Positions 22,933 to 32,626 are shown, numbered from the stretch's first letter. The stretch: DNA of 64,000 nt from an uncultured Anaerolineae bacterium (GCA_937995825.1 CALKJO010000013.1:17589-81588), one strand, 5' to 3'. Notes: generated by a model not told the origin, from the letters alone. A program made the numbers and translations.

Positions 22933-24222
22933 ATGGCTGCAATCACACGATCTCAACTGGAAAAGCCGGAGTCCTGGCGTGACAATCTGAAAGTCACCCG
23001 CGCCGGCGTGATCGCCGTCCTCTTTGTGCTGCTCGGCATCTGGATGGTGACCGGCGCGCTCAGCATGGACACCGCGACGCAGACCCGCCTGACCTTCGGC
23101 GGCGGCGTCCCCGACATCACCGTCTCGACGCAGCCGTACACGCTGATCGTCGGGATTCTCTACGCCGTCATCGGCGCGATCAGCCTGATCGGGATCGGCG
23201 GTAAACGGGCGCGGACGCTCGCCCTGTATGCTGGCGGGCTTCTGCTCATCCCAACCGTGCTGATCGTCGCGGCGGCGAACAACAGCATCAATGTCACTGT
23301 CATGCTGCAAGTCAGTCTGCGCCTCTCAACGCCGATTGTGATGGGCGCGCTGGCGGGCATCTGGTGCGAGCGGGCGGGCGTGGTCAACATCGCCATCGAA
23401 GGCATGATGCTGACCGGCGCGTGCTTCGGCTTCACTGTGTTCACCATCCTGCTCGGCAGCCTGACGACTCCTCAGGCGCAGCTCATCGGCGTGATCGTGG
23501 CGACGCTGTCCGGCACGATCATGGCGCTGCTGCACGCCTGGCTGAGCATCACCTTCAAGACCAACCAGATCGTCAGCGGCACGGTGATCAACATCCTCGC
23601 CGTCGGCGTGACCAGCTTCGTCCGCCGCGAAGTGCTGCTCTCCAGTGAAGCGGCGCGCGAGACGCTGCAAGCCGTGCCGATCCCGCTGCTGGCGGACATC
23701 CCGGTGCTGGGTCCGGTCTTGTTCAATGGACGCCCGATCTTCTACATGATGTTCGTGCTGCTGTTTGCGACCCACATCATCCTGTTTTACACCCGGTGGG
23801 GCTTGCGGACGCGCGCCGTCGGTGAAAATCCGAAAGCGGCGGACACGCTCGGCATCAATGTCAACCGCAACCGCTGGATCAACGTCCTGATCGGCGGCTC
23901 GATTGCCGGTCTGGCGGGCGCGTGGTTCTCGATGGAGACCAGCGGCAGCTTCGACGACAACATGACCAGCGGACGCGGCTTCATCGCGCTGGCGGCGATG
24001 ATCTTCGGCAAGTGGCTGCCGTTCGGCGCATTCGGCGGCGGCCTGCTGTTCGGCTTCTCGGATGCATTGGGACAGCGCTTTCAGTTTTTGGGCGTCCCCG
24101 TGCCGCCGCAGTTTTTGCAGATGGTTCCGTATTTCATCACGATTGTCGTGCTGGCGGGGCTGGTCGGGCGCGCCGTCGGACCGAAAGCCGCCGGCGAACC
24201 GTATGAGAAGGAAGGGAAGTGA
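22933..24222 (+). CDS. nucleoside ABC permease, second subunit
   Basis: A 429-residue membrane protein of the same BPD-transporter family (YufQ/NupQ-like). AAGGAC precedes the ATG. It has an N-terminal extension with three or four extra hydrophobic segments before the conserved core: LSTPIVMGALAGIWCERAGVV, NIAIEGMMLTGACFG, NQIVSGTVINILAVGVTSF and LRTRAVGENPKAADTLGINV. It should pair with the preceding permease. Its last codons and stop are part of the 22-bp sequence that recurs behind the mrr-like gene. Confidence 0.9.
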   Translation: MAAITRSQLEKPESWRDNLKVTRAGVIAVLFVLLGIWMVTGALSMDTATQTRLTFGGGVPDITVSTQPYTLIVGILYAVIGAISLIGIGGKRARTLALYAGGLLLIPTVLIVAAANNSINVTVMLQVSLRLSTPIVMGALAGIWCERAGVVNIAIEGMMLTGACFGFTVFTILLGSLTTPQAQLIGVIVATLSGTIMALLHAWLSITFKTNQIVSGTVINILAVGVTSFVRREVLLSSEAARETLQAVPIPLLADIPVLGPVLFNGRPIFYMMFVLLFATHIILFYTRWGLRTRAVGENPKAADTLGINVNRNRWINVLIGGSIAGLAGAWFSMETSGSFDDNMTSGRGFIALAAMIFGKWLPFGAFGGGLLFGFSDALGQRFQFLGVPVPPQFLQMVPYFITIVVLAGLVGRAVGPKAAGEPYEKEGK

Positions 24223-24228
24223 GTCATG
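24207..24228 (+). repeat. 22-bp direct repeat, left copy
   Basis: The repeat starts GAAGGAAGGG and ends GAGTCATG. It spans the last permease codons, its stop codon and the ATG of the mrr-like gene. An exact copy lies at 25140-25161. The purine-rich part acts as ribosome site for the gene that follows each copy. Confidence 0.9.
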
Positions 24229-25137
24229 CCTGTGCCGGACTATCAGAGCTTCATGCTGCCCCTGATGCGGATTGCGGAGGATGGACAAGTTCATTCACTT
24301 ACTGACTCAATTGAGCAGCTTGCTGACCAGTTCAACCTGAATGAGCAGGATCGGCGGGAACGGATTCCGAGCGGCACACAAAGCCTGTTGTATAACTGCG
24401 TCGGTTGGGCGCGAACCTATCTGGAAAAAGCTGGTGCGCTGCACAAACCCGGACGCGGGCTGTTTCAAATCACCCCCCGCGGACTTGAGATCATGCGCAG
24501 CAACCCCGCTACGATCAATACTGCATTTCTGCGCCAGTTCCCAGAGTTTCAGGAGTTTCAAACCCGAACAAGTACGCCAAGAACTAACCAGACACCGACT
24601 CCCCCCGTTTCTGAAAGCCGAACTCCAGAAGAAGTGCTGGGAGTAAACTATCAAATCCTGCGCCAAACACTTGCCAGCGAGCTGCTCGACCGCATCAAAG
24701 CGAGTCCGCCCGCCTTTTTCGAGCAATTGGTGGTCGATCTGCTGCTAGCGATGGGCTACGGCGGCTCGCAGGCGGATGCGGGGCAAGTGGTCGGGCGCAG
24801 CGGCGACAGTGGCATCGACGGCATCATCAACGAAGATCGCCTCGGTCTGGATAAAATTTATATTCAGGCAAAGCGGTGGGAGAACACCGTCGGAGAGCCA
24901 GAGATTCGCGACTTTGTCGGCAGTCTCGAAGACAAACGCACCGGCAAAGGTATCTTTATCACCACTTCCGATTTCTCGCAGCAGGCAAAAGCGTATGTCG
25001 ATAGGATTGGCAAGAGGATCATCCTGATCAATGGCGCGCAGTTGGCGGAGTATATGATCGATTTCAATGTCGGCGTGTCTGAAAAGGCGGTCTACGTCAT
25101 CAAGCGCATCGATGAGGATTACTTCACCGGCGAGTGA
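24226..25137 (+). CDS. mrr: Mrr-type restriction endonuclease (type IV-like)
   Basis: A 303-residue nuclease. Residues 1-90 form the Mrr N-terminal winged-helix domain (LPLMRIAEDGQVHSLTD, LLYNCVGWARTYLEKAGAL, FQITPRGLEI). Residues about 155-280 are the catalytic domain with the PD-(D/E)xK elements intact: FFEQLVVDLLLAMGYGG, then GDSGIDGIINED, the IYIQAKRW strand (QxK) and FVGSLEDKRTGKGIFITTS. Mrr proteins cut modified foreign DNA. It begins 3 nt after the permease stop and lies between two copies of a 22-bp repeat, so it looks inserted into the end of a transport operon. No methyltransferase is nearby, as expected for a type IV system. Confidence 0.93.
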   Translation: MPVPDYQSFMLPLMRIAEDGQVHSLTDSIEQLADQFNLNEQDRRERIPSGTQSLLYNCVGWARTYLEKAGALHKPGRGLFQITPRGLEIMRSNPATINTAFLRQFPEFQEFQTRTSTPRTNQTPTPPVSESRTPEEVLGVNYQILRQTLASELLDRIKASPPAFFEQLVVDLLLAMGYGGSQADAGQVVGRSGDSGIDGIINEDRLGLDKIYIQAKRWENTVGEPEIRDFVGSLEDKRTGKGIFITTSDFSQQAKAYVDRIGKRIILINGAQLAEYMIDFNVGVSEKAVYVIKRIDEDYFTGE

Positions 25138-25139
25138 GT

Positions 25140-25161
25140 GAAGGAAGGGAAGTGAGTCATG
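25140..25161 (+). repeat. 22-bp direct repeat, right copy
   Basis: Identical in all 22 positions to 24207-24228 and exactly 933 bp away. It ends in the ATG of the Uma2 gene, so both nuclease genes begin with the same 22 bases. Confidence 0.9.
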
Positions 25162-25803
25162 GTCGATGCCCCTGCGTTACAGTCGCAAGCGCACATAGAC
25201 GACGCCGCGCCCCTGACGCTGGACGCTTATTTAGCGCTTCAGGCGAAGTCGGAGATTGGCTTGGAGATCATCGACGGAAAGATCAGGGAGAAAACCATGC
25301 CAGGGGGCGGCGGCGGTATCCATGTACATATCGGCGGGAATGTCTATTTTCCCTTACGGCGATATATCGAGCTGCATCCCGAACACGGCTTGGTCTTCAG
25401 CGATGGGCTGATCTACCTGATGGGCGGCGTCGAGCAGGGGTTGAAAGACTCATTCATCCCCGACGTATCCTTCATCCGCGCCAGCGCTGTCCCGGCGGAC
25501 TGGGATTTCGAGCGTCCTTTCCCCGGTGTCCCGACGCTGGCGGTGGAGGTCGTTTCGCCGGGCGATGAAGCCGACGATCTGATCGCCAAAGTCGGGGTTT
25601 ATCTGGCGAAGGGGACGGAGCAGGTCTGGGTCTTGTATCCGCGCAGCCGGGGGCTGCATCAGTATCATCGGGATGAAAACGGGCATACCGCAGTCCGCGT
25701 CTACGAAGGCGATCAGACGCTTGATGTGAGCGCGCTCTTTCCCGGCATCGAACCGATCACCGTCAGCGCGCTGTTCGCGCTGCCCGCTTGGCTGCGCTCC
25801 TAA
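25159..25803 (+). CDS. Uma2-family (DUF820) putative endonuclease
   Basis: A 214-residue protein with the Uma2 layout of the PD-(D/E)xK superfamily: TLDAYLAL, LEIIDGKIREK, HVHIGGNV, the central IPDVSFI strand, and the motif LAVEVVSPGDEADDLIAKVGVYLAKG followed by EQVWVLYP. The Asp of IPD and the Glu of VEVVSP are the expected metal ligands. The biological role of the family is not settled. They are abundant in cyanobacteria and Chloroflexota and often lie near mobile or defence genes. It uses the purine-rich end of the repeat as ribosome site. Confidence 0.85.
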   Translation: MVDAPALQSQAHIDDAAPLTLDAYLALQAKSEIGLEIIDGKIREKTMPGGGGGIHVHIGGNVYFPLRRYIELHPEHGLVFSDGLIYLMGGVEQGLKDSFIPDVSFIRASAVPADWDFERPFPGVPTLAVEVVSPGDEADDLIAKVGVYLAKGTEQVWVLYPRSRGLHQYHRDENGHTAVRVYEGDQTLDVSALFPGIEPITVSALFALPAWLRS

Positions 25804-25830
25804 CGGTCTACATCACAGAGGAGCAATGGA

Positions 25831-26286
25831 ATGGCGGGCAAATTCTACGAAGACCTCGAAGTCGGCATGACCCTCCGCCATGCTCAGGGGCGGACGGTCA
25901 CGGAGATGGACAACGTGCTGTTCAGCAGCCTGACGCTCAACACGCAGCCGCTCCATATCGATGAACACTTCGCCGCTCAGACCGAATTCGGCGCGCGCAT
26001 CGTCAATGGGCTGTTCACGCTGGCGCTGGTGGTCGGCATCAGCGTCCCCGACATCACGCACGGGACGATCATCGCCAATCTGGGCTATGAGTCGATCCGC
26101 CATCCGCGCCCGGTCTATCACGGTGACACGATCTACGTCGAAACAACCATCACCGCCAAGCGCGAGAGCGCCTCGCGCCCGGACTGCGGCATCGTCACGA
26201 TGCAGCATCGCGGACTCAATCAGCGCGGCGAAGTCATCGTCGAGGTGACGCGCTCGGCGCTCTTTCGCAAACGAGGGACGCCGTGA
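25831..26286 (+). CDS. MaoC-like hotdog dehydratase
   Basis: A 151-residue single-hotdog protein of the MaoC/(R)-enoyl-CoA hydratase group. Seen are FYEDLEVGMTLRHAQGRTVTE, the hydratase motif NTQPLHIDEHFAAQTEFGAR, and IVNGLFTLALVVGIS. The Asp/His pair of the hydratase site is present in HIDEHFA. Ribosome site GGAG precedes ATG 25831. Closest by look are the mesaconyl-/beta-methylmalyl-CoA dehydratase-type proteins; the exact acyl-CoA is unknown. It overlaps maf by 4 bp (GTGA). Confidence 0.85.
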   Translation: MAGKFYEDLEVGMTLRHAQGRTVTEMDNVLFSSLTLNTQPLHIDEHFAAQTEFGARIVNGLFTLALVVGISVPDITHGTIIANLGYESIRHPRPVYHGDTIYVETTITAKRESASRPDCGIVTMQHRGLNQRGEVIVEVTRSALFRKRGTP

Positions 26287-26945
26287 CGCGGCTGATCCTG
26301 GCATCCGGATCGCCGCGCCGCCGCGAACTGCTGGCGTCGCTCGGCGTGGACTTCACCGTGATCAAGTCCGACATCGACGAAACGCAGCATCTCGGCGAAG
26401 CGCCCTATGACTACGTCCGGCGGCTGAGCCTCGAAAAGGCAGCGGCGGTCGCGGCGAAGCTGGAGTCGGCGGGGCATGTCGTGCTGGCAGCGGATACGGT
26501 GGTCATTCTGGCGGCGGACACGCTCGGCGTGACCGAATCGGGCGAAGTTCTGGGCAAGCCCGCCGACGCCGACGAAGCCCGCGCCATCCTGCGGCGGCTG
26601 CGCGGTCGAACGCATGTCGTCTGCACCGCGCTGACGGTGCGCGCGCCCGATCAGACCCTCACCGCGCTGACGCGCACGACCGTGCTGATGCGCGATTACA
26701 CCGACGCCGAGATCGACGCCTATATCGCCACCGGCGATCCGTTCGACAAAGCCGGCGCGTATGCCATCCAGCATGAGACGTTCCGCCCGGTCGCTCGCAT
26801 TGACGGCAGCTATACCAATGTGGTCGGCTTGCCGCTGGAGACGCTACGCCCGATGCTGGCGGCGGTCGGGATCATTCCCCGAATCCATTCGGATGACTCT
26901 TATGCCACGCCCACGCCGTCGCCACGATCTGGCGCAGATCGGTGA
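26283..26945 (+). CDS. maf: Maf-family nucleotide pyrophosphatase
   Basis: House-cleaning enzyme that hydrolyses non-canonical nucleoside triphosphates. GTG start inside the stop of the MaoC gene. Family motifs are complete: [13 protein letters not shown], the pre-catalytic [24 protein letters not shown], and [10 protein letters not shown]. True family sequence ends near [12 protein letters not shown]; the last 25 or so residues are an extension that runs over the end of galE on the other strand. Confidence 0.93.
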   Translation: MTRLILASGSPRRRELLASLGVDFTVIKSDIDETQHLGEAPYDYVRRLSLEKAAAVAAKLESAGHVVLAADTVVILAADTLGVTESGEVLGKPADADEARAILRRLRGRTHVVCTALTVRAPDQTLTALTRTTVLMRDYTDAEIDAYIATGDPFDKAGAYAIQHETFRPVARIDGSYTNVVGLPLETLRPMLAAVGIIPRIHSDDSYATPTPSPRSGADR

Positions 26946-27861
26946 ATTCGGGCGACCAGCCGAGTTCGCGCTTGATCGCCGCGCTGTCTGCAATCAGGCG
27001 CGCCAGATCGCCCGCCCGACGCGGCATGATCTGCGTTGGAATCGGGTGTCCGGTGACCTGGCGCGCCACCGCGATCACCTCTTTCACTGAATACCCCGAT
27101 CCACTGCCGAGGTTGTAATGTCGGCTGCGCCCATCGACGAGCGCCTCAAAGGTCAGCAGGTGCGCCTCCGCCAGATCGATCACGTGGATATAGTCGCGAA
27201 TCGCCGTGCCATCAGGCGTGTCGTAGTCATCGCCGTAAATCCCGACGTATCCCCTCTGACCGAGCGCCACCTGCAAGACGCGGGGGATCAGGTGTGTCTC
27301 CGGATCGTGCGCCTCGCCGATATGTCCTTCGGGGTGCGCGCCCGCCGCGTTGAAATAGCGCAGCGCGCCGTATTTCAAGCCATAGATGGCGTCCATCCAG
27401 TGCAGATAGCGCTCGATGATCGCCTTGCTTTCGCCGTAGGGACTGCCGGGGTTGACTGGTTCATCGGGCGGGATCGGAATCTGCGTCGGATGGTCAAAGA
27501 GCGCAGCGGTGGACGACAGGATGAAGCGCATGACGCCGTGCCTGACCATCGCTTCGAGCAGGTTCGCCGCCGCCAGCGTGTTATCGCGCAGATACAGCCA
27601 GGGCTTTTCCATACTTTCGCCGACCTGAATCCGGGACGCGAAATGGAACACGCCGTCGAAGTGCCGCGAGCCGAGCGCAGCATCGACCGCCGCCGGATCG
27701 AGCAGATCACCGATGATCAGCTCGGCGCCCGGGTGCAGCGCGGCGCGATGACCGGTGCTGAGATTGTCAAACACGGTGACGTGGTAGCCGCGCCGGATCA
27801 GCACGTCCACGACATGGCTGCCGATGTAGCCCGCCCCGCCGGTGATGAAGAGTGAAGTCAT
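26872..27861 (-). CDS. galE: UDP-glucose 4-epimerase
   Basis: A 329-residue extended short-chain dehydrogenase that interconverts UDP-glucose and UDP-galactose. Seen are the NAD motif [18 protein letters not shown], the catalytic SST and YGESK (Tyr-x-x-x-Lys), [17 protein letters not shown], and [14 protein letters not shown]. The start is ATG 27861, which overlaps the stop of wzt by 4 bp. It is the last gene of the wzm-wzt-galE unit and probably supplies sugar nucleotides for the exported polysaccharide. Its 3' end overlaps maf by 74 bp tail-to-tail. Confidence 0.93.
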   Translation of the reverse strand: MTSLFITGGAGYIGSHVVDVLIRRGYHVTVFDNLSTGHRAALHPGAELIIGDLLDPAAVDAALGSRHFDGVFHFASRIQVGESMEKPWLYLRDNTLAAANLLEAMVRHGVMRFILSSTAALFDHPTQIPIPPDEPVNPGSPYGESKAIIERYLHWMDAIYGLKYGALRYFNAAGAHPEGHIGEAHDPETHLIPRVLQVALGQRGYVGIYGDDYDTPDGTAIRDYIHVIDLAEAHLLTFEALVDGRSRHYNLGSGSGYSVKEVIAVARQVTGHPIPTQIMPRRAGDLARLIADSAAIKRELGWSPEFTDLRQIVATAWAWHKSHPNGFGE

Positions 27862-28655
27862 GGTGTTCTTGCCCCCGCTGCGAAGCTGTGATACGCCTTC
27901 AGCACATCCGCCGGCGCGCCGTCGATCTGGATTTCCCCCTGATGAAGCCAGATCGCCCGGCTGCACAGCTTTTCGACCGCATCCGCCGAGTGCGTCACCA
28001 TCACCAGCGTCCGCCCTTCATCGCGCAGACGCATGATCCGCTCGTTGCACTTGCGGGCGAACGCCTCATCCCCGACCGCCAGCACCTCATCCAGCAGCAC
28101 AATATCCGGCAGGATATGCACCGCGATGCTGAAGCCCAGCCGTGCGATCATCCCGCTCGAATACACCTTGACCGGCTGATCGATGAACGCGCCCAGCTCG
28201 GCAAAGTCGATGATCGCGTCTTCCAGATGGCGCGTCTGCTGCGGCGGGACGCCCTGAATCGCCGCGTTCAGGTAAATATTGCGCCGCCCAGTCATCTCGT
28301 AATTGAAGCCGGCGCTGAGCGCGATCAGCGCGGCAAACCGCCCTTCGATCTCGATCTTGCCCTCCGTCGGGCGCGTGATCCCGGACAGCAACCGCAGCAA
28401 GGTCGTCTTGCCGGAGCCGTTGCGCCCGATGATCCCAACCGACTCGCCCCTGCGGACGTTGAAATGAATGTCCTTGAGCGCGTAAAACGTCCGGTCAGGC
28501 GGCGCATAGTTGACATCCGCCCGCGCCCGCGCCCGCCGCAGCCGCCCCAGCACGTTGATCAGATCATGGCGCAGCGATGGGCGATATTCCGACAGATAAT
28601 AGCGCTTGTAAACATGTTCCACCCGGATCACCACCGGGGCTTGAGGGGTTTGCAT
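27858..28655 (-). CDS. polysaccharide ABC exporter ATPase (Wzt/TagH type)
   Basis: A 265-residue ATPase of the ABC-2 polysaccharide export family. Start ATG 28655 shares one base with the permease stop (TGATG). The wide gap after the first strand ([20 protein letters not shown]) is typical of this family. Motifs are Walker [10 protein letters not shown], signature [14 protein letters not shown], Walker [13 protein letters not shown] and MVTHS. The C-terminal sugar-binding domain of E. coli O9a Wzt is absent, so it belongs to the short TagH or KpsT-like type. Confidence 0.92.
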   Translation of the reverse strand: MQTPQAPVVIRVEHVYKRYYLSEYRPSLRHDLINVLGRLRRARARADVNYAPPDRTFYALKDIHFNVRRGESVGIIGRNGSGKTTLLRLLSGITRPTEGKIEIEGRFAALIALSAGFNYEMTGRRNIYLNAAIQGVPPQQTRHLEDAIIDFAELGAFIDQPVKVYSSGMIARLGFSIAVHILPDIVLLDEVLAVGDEAFARKCNERIMRLRDEGRTLVMVTHSADAVEKLCSRAIWLHQGEIQIDGAPADVLKAYHSFAAGARTP

Positions 28656-29899
28656 CACAGCATATCCGCCATGCGATCTTCGATCGACTTGAACAGCGTG
28701 TAACCAAAGACCAAAAACGCCCCGCCAAACACCAGCGGATAAAACAGCGTCACCGCGTCCGGTGTGCGGTTGTAAACGATCACATCCCGAAAGCTTTGCA
28801 CCAGCGGCGCGAGTGGGTTGATCACGAATAAAATTCGAAAGCGCTCCGGCATCGACGTGATCGGGTAGATCACCGGCGTGAGGAAGAACAGAAGCTGCAA
28901 GATCACCTGCACCAACTGCGGAATATCGCGCACGATCACGCTCAGCGCGCTGACGGTGAGCATCAGCCCGGCGACGATCAGCATCAGAATCAGCCACAGG
29001 ATCGGCAGACTCCAGTAATGCTCATTGGGCAAAATCCCAAACAGCGCGTTGATGATCAGCATCGCCGTGAACGTGAACAGGAAATCGACCAGCAGCTCGC
29101 CAAAGATAATCACAAGCAGAATCTCGCGCGGGAAATACACCTGCGAGATGATGCCGACTCGGCTGCTGATGGCGACCGCCGCCTGCGAAATGCCATTGCT
29201 GAACAAGTTGTAATGCACCAGCGCCGCCAGATAGAACGGCACGAACGGCACATCCATCTGCACGCGCATGAACTGGCTGAACGCCAGCGACAGTACCAGC
29301 GACGTGGACACTGGCAGCAGGATGATCCATAAAATGCCGAGCGTCTGCTGCGCATAGCGCGCCTCGATGTTGTGCCGCAGCCAGATCGCCGCCAGAAAGC
29401 GGTTGCGCCACAGCCGCGCCAGATCGGACACCACATCGTTCCCCGGCTGATTAAGATAGAAACGCGCGGGCGCGGCAATCGCGATCACCCCCAGCAACGC
29501 CCCAAAGATGACAAAATAGGCGATTTGCAGCAGCCGAATCTGCGGCATGGCGATCAAAAGCAGCGGCGCGGCGATCAGCACCATCAGCAGATAGCGCCGA
29601 TACGGTCGGTTGACGCCCAGCCAGCGCCCCGCGATCTGCCCAATCCGCCCGCTCAGCCGCGCCTGCAGCGGAGTCAGCGCCCAGACCAGCGCCGCCGCCG
29701 CCGCCAGCGCCAGAAATGCCAGCGGCGACTGCGCAACATAATCGCGCCCCGCCATCGACTCGCCCAAGGGGATTTGCAGCCGCGCCTGCGCCGCCAGCAG
29801 CAGCGCGCCGCACAATGTCAGATAACTTCCGATCAGTGTCAGCGCCCGATCTAGTGCCGGCGGACGAGTCACCTGCCGAACCTTGATCGCCGTTGTCAT
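28655..29899 (-). CDS. polysaccharide ABC exporter permease (Wzm/TagG type) with N-terminal extension
   Basis: A 414-residue membrane protein; common Wzm proteins are 255-280. The C-terminal 260 residues are a normal ABC-2 permease (WLRHNIEARYAQQTLGILWI, FLAALVHYNLFSNGI, YFPREILLVIIFGELLVDFL, LLFFLTPVIYPITSMP, PLAPLVQSFRDVIVYNR). The first 150 residues add four or five hydrophobic helices of unknown role. First gene of the unit with wzt and galE. Confidence 0.88.
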   Translation of the reverse strand: MTTAIKVRQVTRPPALDRALTLIGSYLTLCGALLLAAQARLQIPLGESMAGRDYVAQSPLAFLALAAAAALVWALTPLQARLSGRIGQIAGRWLGVNRPYRRYLLMVLIAAPLLLIAMPQIRLLQIAYFVIFGALLGVIAIAAPARFYLNQPGNDVVSDLARLWRNRFLAAIWLRHNIEARYAQQTLGILWIILLPVSTSLVLSLAFSQFMRVQMDVPFVPFYLAALVHYNLFSNGISQAAVAISSRVGIISQVYFPREILLVIIFGELLVDFLFTFTAMLIINALFGILPNEHYWSLPILWLILMLIVAGLMLTVSALSVIVRDIPQLVQVILQLLFFLTPVIYPITSMPERFRILFVINPLAPLVQSFRDVIVYNRTPDAVTLFYPLVFGGAFLVFGYTLFKSIEDRMADML

Positions 29900-29956
29900 G
29901 CTGTCCTATCCATATTTTCACTGCGCAGAAGTGTACACCCGCCGCCCGATTGGATT

Positions 29957-29986
29957 CCAGATCGCGCCTGAAAGGGCGCGATCTGG
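29957..29986. promoter_or_regulatory. perfect 12-bp inverted repeat upstream of wzm
   Basis: CCAGATCGCGCC (29957-29968) and GGCGCGATCTGG (29975-29986) with a 6-nt loop, 58 nt before the wzm start. It could be a leader hairpin of the export operon or a protein-binding dyad. The rest of 29900-30192 shows only a T10 run (30087-30096) and the clpC promoter region. Confidence 0.55.
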
Positions 29987-30130
29987 AGATGAGGGATGAG
30001 CAGGACAGCGCGTTTTTCCTCCGCACGTCCGCTGCCACGCCGCCCCCTTTTCGCTGCGCCCTTGCGCTCGCAGCGGCAGCACGTTGTTTTTTTTTTAACG
30101 CGCATCCAGATATGACCAGGAGACGAGTCA

Positions 30131-30181
30131 CCAGATGGCTGACTTTGCGCTATACTAAATAACACCTATAGTGCCATCTGG
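30131..30181 (+). promoter_or_regulatory. clpC promoter region flanked by an inverted repeat
   Basis: The -10 box TATACT lies at 30151-30156, 37 nt before the GTG start. It sits between CCAGATGGC (30131-30139) and its perfect complement GCCATCTGG (30173-30181), so the two arms bracket the core promoter, with the right arm at about +18 to +26. This is not the CIRCE element or a CtsR box as I know them. It is a candidate operator for stress regulation. Confidence 0.5.
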
Positions 30182-30192
30182 CGAGGTGATCT

Positions 30193-32610
30193 GTGACGCC
30201 ACCCCCTGACATCCCGGAAAAAGAGATCCGCGAGCGCTGCGCGGAGCTGCTGACGGCTGCCACCGAGGAAGCCCAGCGCCTGGGACATCCCTACATCGGC
30301 GTTGAACACCTGTTTATCGCCATGACCAAGCTCGACAACGGCGCAACAGCGCGGATGCTGCGCCAAGCGGGGATGCATCCTAAAGTCATCCGCAACGAGA
30401 TTCGCAAAGAGATCGGCACGGGCGAAGGCGGCGGCGAACCGCCGTATCCGCTGACTCCGCGCGCTGAGATGGTCTTGTCGCTGGCAATCTTCCTGGTTGA
30501 CCGCGAAGAGTCGCCACAGGTCGATGAAGCCCATGTCTTGCTGGCGATCTTGCAGGAGGGCGAGAGCATCCCGATCCGCAAGCTGGTTGAGCTGGGCTTC
30601 AACGTCAATCTGCATCTCAACCGTCTGCTCAGCGAAGCCTACGAGAAAGACCGCGCCGCCGACGCGGGCATCCTCGACGACATCGACCTGATCTCGGATG
30701 AGCTGGACGACATGCTCATCAGCGATGAAGTCCTGATGACCGAGCAGAGCCGCGCCTCTACAAAAACGGCGACCCCGCTGCTGGACAAATTCGGGCGCGA
30801 CCTGACCGCTCAGGCTGCCAGCGGCAAGATCGGGCCCGCCATCGCCCGCGATAAAGAGATTCGCGCCGTCTCGCGCACGCTGGCGCGCAGCAAGAAGAAC
30901 AATCCGCTGCTGCTCGGCGATGCCGGCGTCGGCAAGACCGCCGTCGTCGAAGGACTCGCCTACGCCATCCATCACCGCACTGCGCCCAAAGCGCTGCTCG
31001 ATAAGCGCGTCATTCAGATCGAGATCGGCGCGCTGGTTGCCGGGACGAGCCTGCGCGGTCAGTTCGAGGAACGGCTGATCGGCATCGTCGAGGAAGCCCG
31101 CAGCGCTGGCAACATCATCCTCTTCATCGACGAAATCCACACCATCGTCGGCGCGGGCGACACCATCGACTCGAATCTCGATGCCGCCAACATCCTCAAG
31201 CCGGCGCTGGCGCGCGGCGACATCGTCTGCATCGGCGCGACGACTCACGCCGAATATCGCAAGGCGATTGCGCAAGACCCCGCGCTAGATCGGCGCTTTC
31301 GGACGATTGACATCGAGGAACCGTCGATTGACGACACGCTCGCGATCCTGGTGGCGCAGCGCGACCGCCTGGAAAAGCATCATGGCATCGCAATTCAGCC
31401 CGAAGCGGTCGAGGCGGCGGTGCGCCTGTCGGCTGCGTATCTGTCGGATCGCCGTCTGCCAGACAAAGCCATCGATCTGCTCGATGAAGCGTGCGCCCGC
31501 GTCGTCATCCGCTCGCTGTCACCGGAGGGCGAAGACGAGCCGGATGAAGTCACGGTGGAGAGCATCACGGCGGTGCTGTCCGAGTGGACGGGCATCCCTG
31601 TCGCTGACATGACCCGCGATGAAAAGCGCCGTCTCGCCGACATGGAAGGTGCGCTGATGGCGCGCGTCATCGGGCAGGATGAAGCCATCCACGCTGTCGC
31701 CAGCGCGATCAAGACCGCCCGCGCCGGTCTGCGCGAGCCACAGCGACCGGTTGGGGTGTTTCTGTTTTTAGGTCCCTCCGGCGTCGGCAAGACCGAGCTG
31801 GCGCGCGCGCTGGCGGAATTTCTGTTCGGCAGCGAAGACGCGCTCATCCGCCTCGACATGTCCGAATTTCATGATGCCCACACTGTCGCGCGCCTGATCG
31901 GATCGCCCCCTGGCTATAAAGACTCGCAGCGCGGCGGTCAGCTCACCGAAGCCCTGCGCCGCCGCGCCTACAGCGTTGTCCTGCTCGATGAGGTCGAAAA
32001 AGCCGCCCCCGAAGTGTTTGACATTTTCTTGCAAGTCTTCGATGAAGGACGCCTGAGCGACGCGCATGGCGCGCATGTCGATGCGCGGCACGCCGTCTTC
32101 ATCATGACCAGCAATATCGGCACGGCGGAGAGCGGCAAAGCCCTCGGCTTCACCGGCGGCGATCCACAGCGCCGTTTCACCGCCAAGCTGCGCGAATTTT
32201 TCCGCCCCGAATTTCTCAACCGGGTGGATGAAATCGTGGTCTTTGAGCCGCTCAGCCCGCCGATTTTGAGCCAGATTCTTGATCTTCAGCTCAGCGATCT
32301 GCACCGGCGGCTGCGTCAGCGGCGGATGGTGCTGAGATTGACCGATGAAGCCCGCGCGCTCGTCCTCAAGCGCGGCTATGACCCGCAGAATGGGGCGCGC
32401 CCGCTGCGCCGGACGATTGAGCGGCTGATCACCCGCCCGCTGAGCGAGCTGCTGGTCGAGGACAAATTCGCCCCCGGCGATACCATCATCGCCCACGCCA
32501 ATGGCGACGCGCTGCGCTTTGAGGCGCAGCCGCCCGCCGCCGGCAACCCGGACGATACGCCGGCATCGCTCGATGAGTCCGGCGCAGAATCGCCGCAGAC
32601 AGTCATGTAA
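30193..32610 (+). CDS. clpC: ClpC-like AAA+ unfoldase lacking the middle domain
   Basis: An 805-residue Hsp100 protein with GTG start behind GAGGTG. The N-terminal double Clp_N repeat (residues about 15-150, [21 protein letters not shown]) is followed by an acidic linker, AAA-1 (Walker A GDAGVGKT at 242-249, [10 protein letters not shown]) and AAA-2 (GPSGVGKTE at about 527, [24 protein letters not shown]). The coiled-coil M domain of ClpC is missing: [13 protein letters not shown] is joined by only about 25 residues to [16 protein letters not shown]. The ALGFTG stretch in AAA-2 sits where ClpC carries its ClpP-docking loop, so work with ClpP is likely. ClpB, with a long M domain, is excluded. 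It precedes the kinase-TPR gene by 16 nt. Confidence 0.9.
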   Translation: MTPPPDIPEKEIRERCAELLTAATEEAQRLGHPYIGVEHLFIAMTKLDNGATARMLRQAGMHPKVIRNEIRKEIGTGEGGGEPPYPLTPRAEMVLSLAIFLVDREESPQVDEAHVLLAILQEGESIPIRKLVELGFNVNLHLNRLLSEAYEKDRAADAGILDDIDLISDELDDMLISDEVLMTEQSRASTKTATPLLDKFGRDLTAQAASGKIGPAIARDKEIRAVSRTLARSKKNNPLLLGDAGVGKTAVVEGLAYAIHHRTAPKALLDKRVIQIEIGALVAGTSLRGQFEERLIGIVEEARSAGNIILFIDEIHTIVGAGDTIDSNLDAANILKPALARGDIVCIGATTHAEYRKAIAQDPALDRRFRTIDIEEPSIDDTLAILVAQRDRLEKHHGIAIQPEAVEAAVRLSAAYLSDRRLPDKAIDLLDEACARVVIRSLSPEGEDEPDEVTVESITAVLSEWTGIPVADMTRDEKRRLADMEGALMARVIGQDEAIHAVASAIKTARAGLREPQRPVGVFLFLGPSGVGKTELARALAEFLFGSEDALIRLDMSEFHDAHTVARLIGSPPGYKDSQRGGQLTEALRRRAYSVVLLDEVEKAAPEVFDIFLQVFDEGRLSDAHGAHVDARHAVFIMTSNIGTAESGKALGFTGGDPQRRFTAKLREFFRPEFLNRVDEIVVFEPLSPPILSQILDLQLSDLHRRLRQRRMVLRLTDEARALVLKRGYDPQNGARPLRRTIERLITRPLSELLVEDKFAPGDTIIAHANGDALRFEAQPPAAGNPDDTPASLDESGAESPQTVM

Positions 32611-32626
32611 TCACAAAAGGCTGCCC

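Noticed and set aside
24226..25803. Mrr plus Uma2 as a two-gene restriction system
   Set aside because: The genes share a start sequence by duplication, but no known system combines these families. I keep them as separate accessory nucleases.
30131..30181. CIRCE or CtsR operator at clpC
   Set aside because: The arms CCAGATGGC/GCCATCTGG do not resemble TTAGCACTC-N9-GAGTGCTAA or the CtsR heptad repeat.
30193..32610. ClpB disaggregase
   Set aside because: No long coiled-coil middle domain is present, and the LGF loop points to the ClpC/ClpA side.
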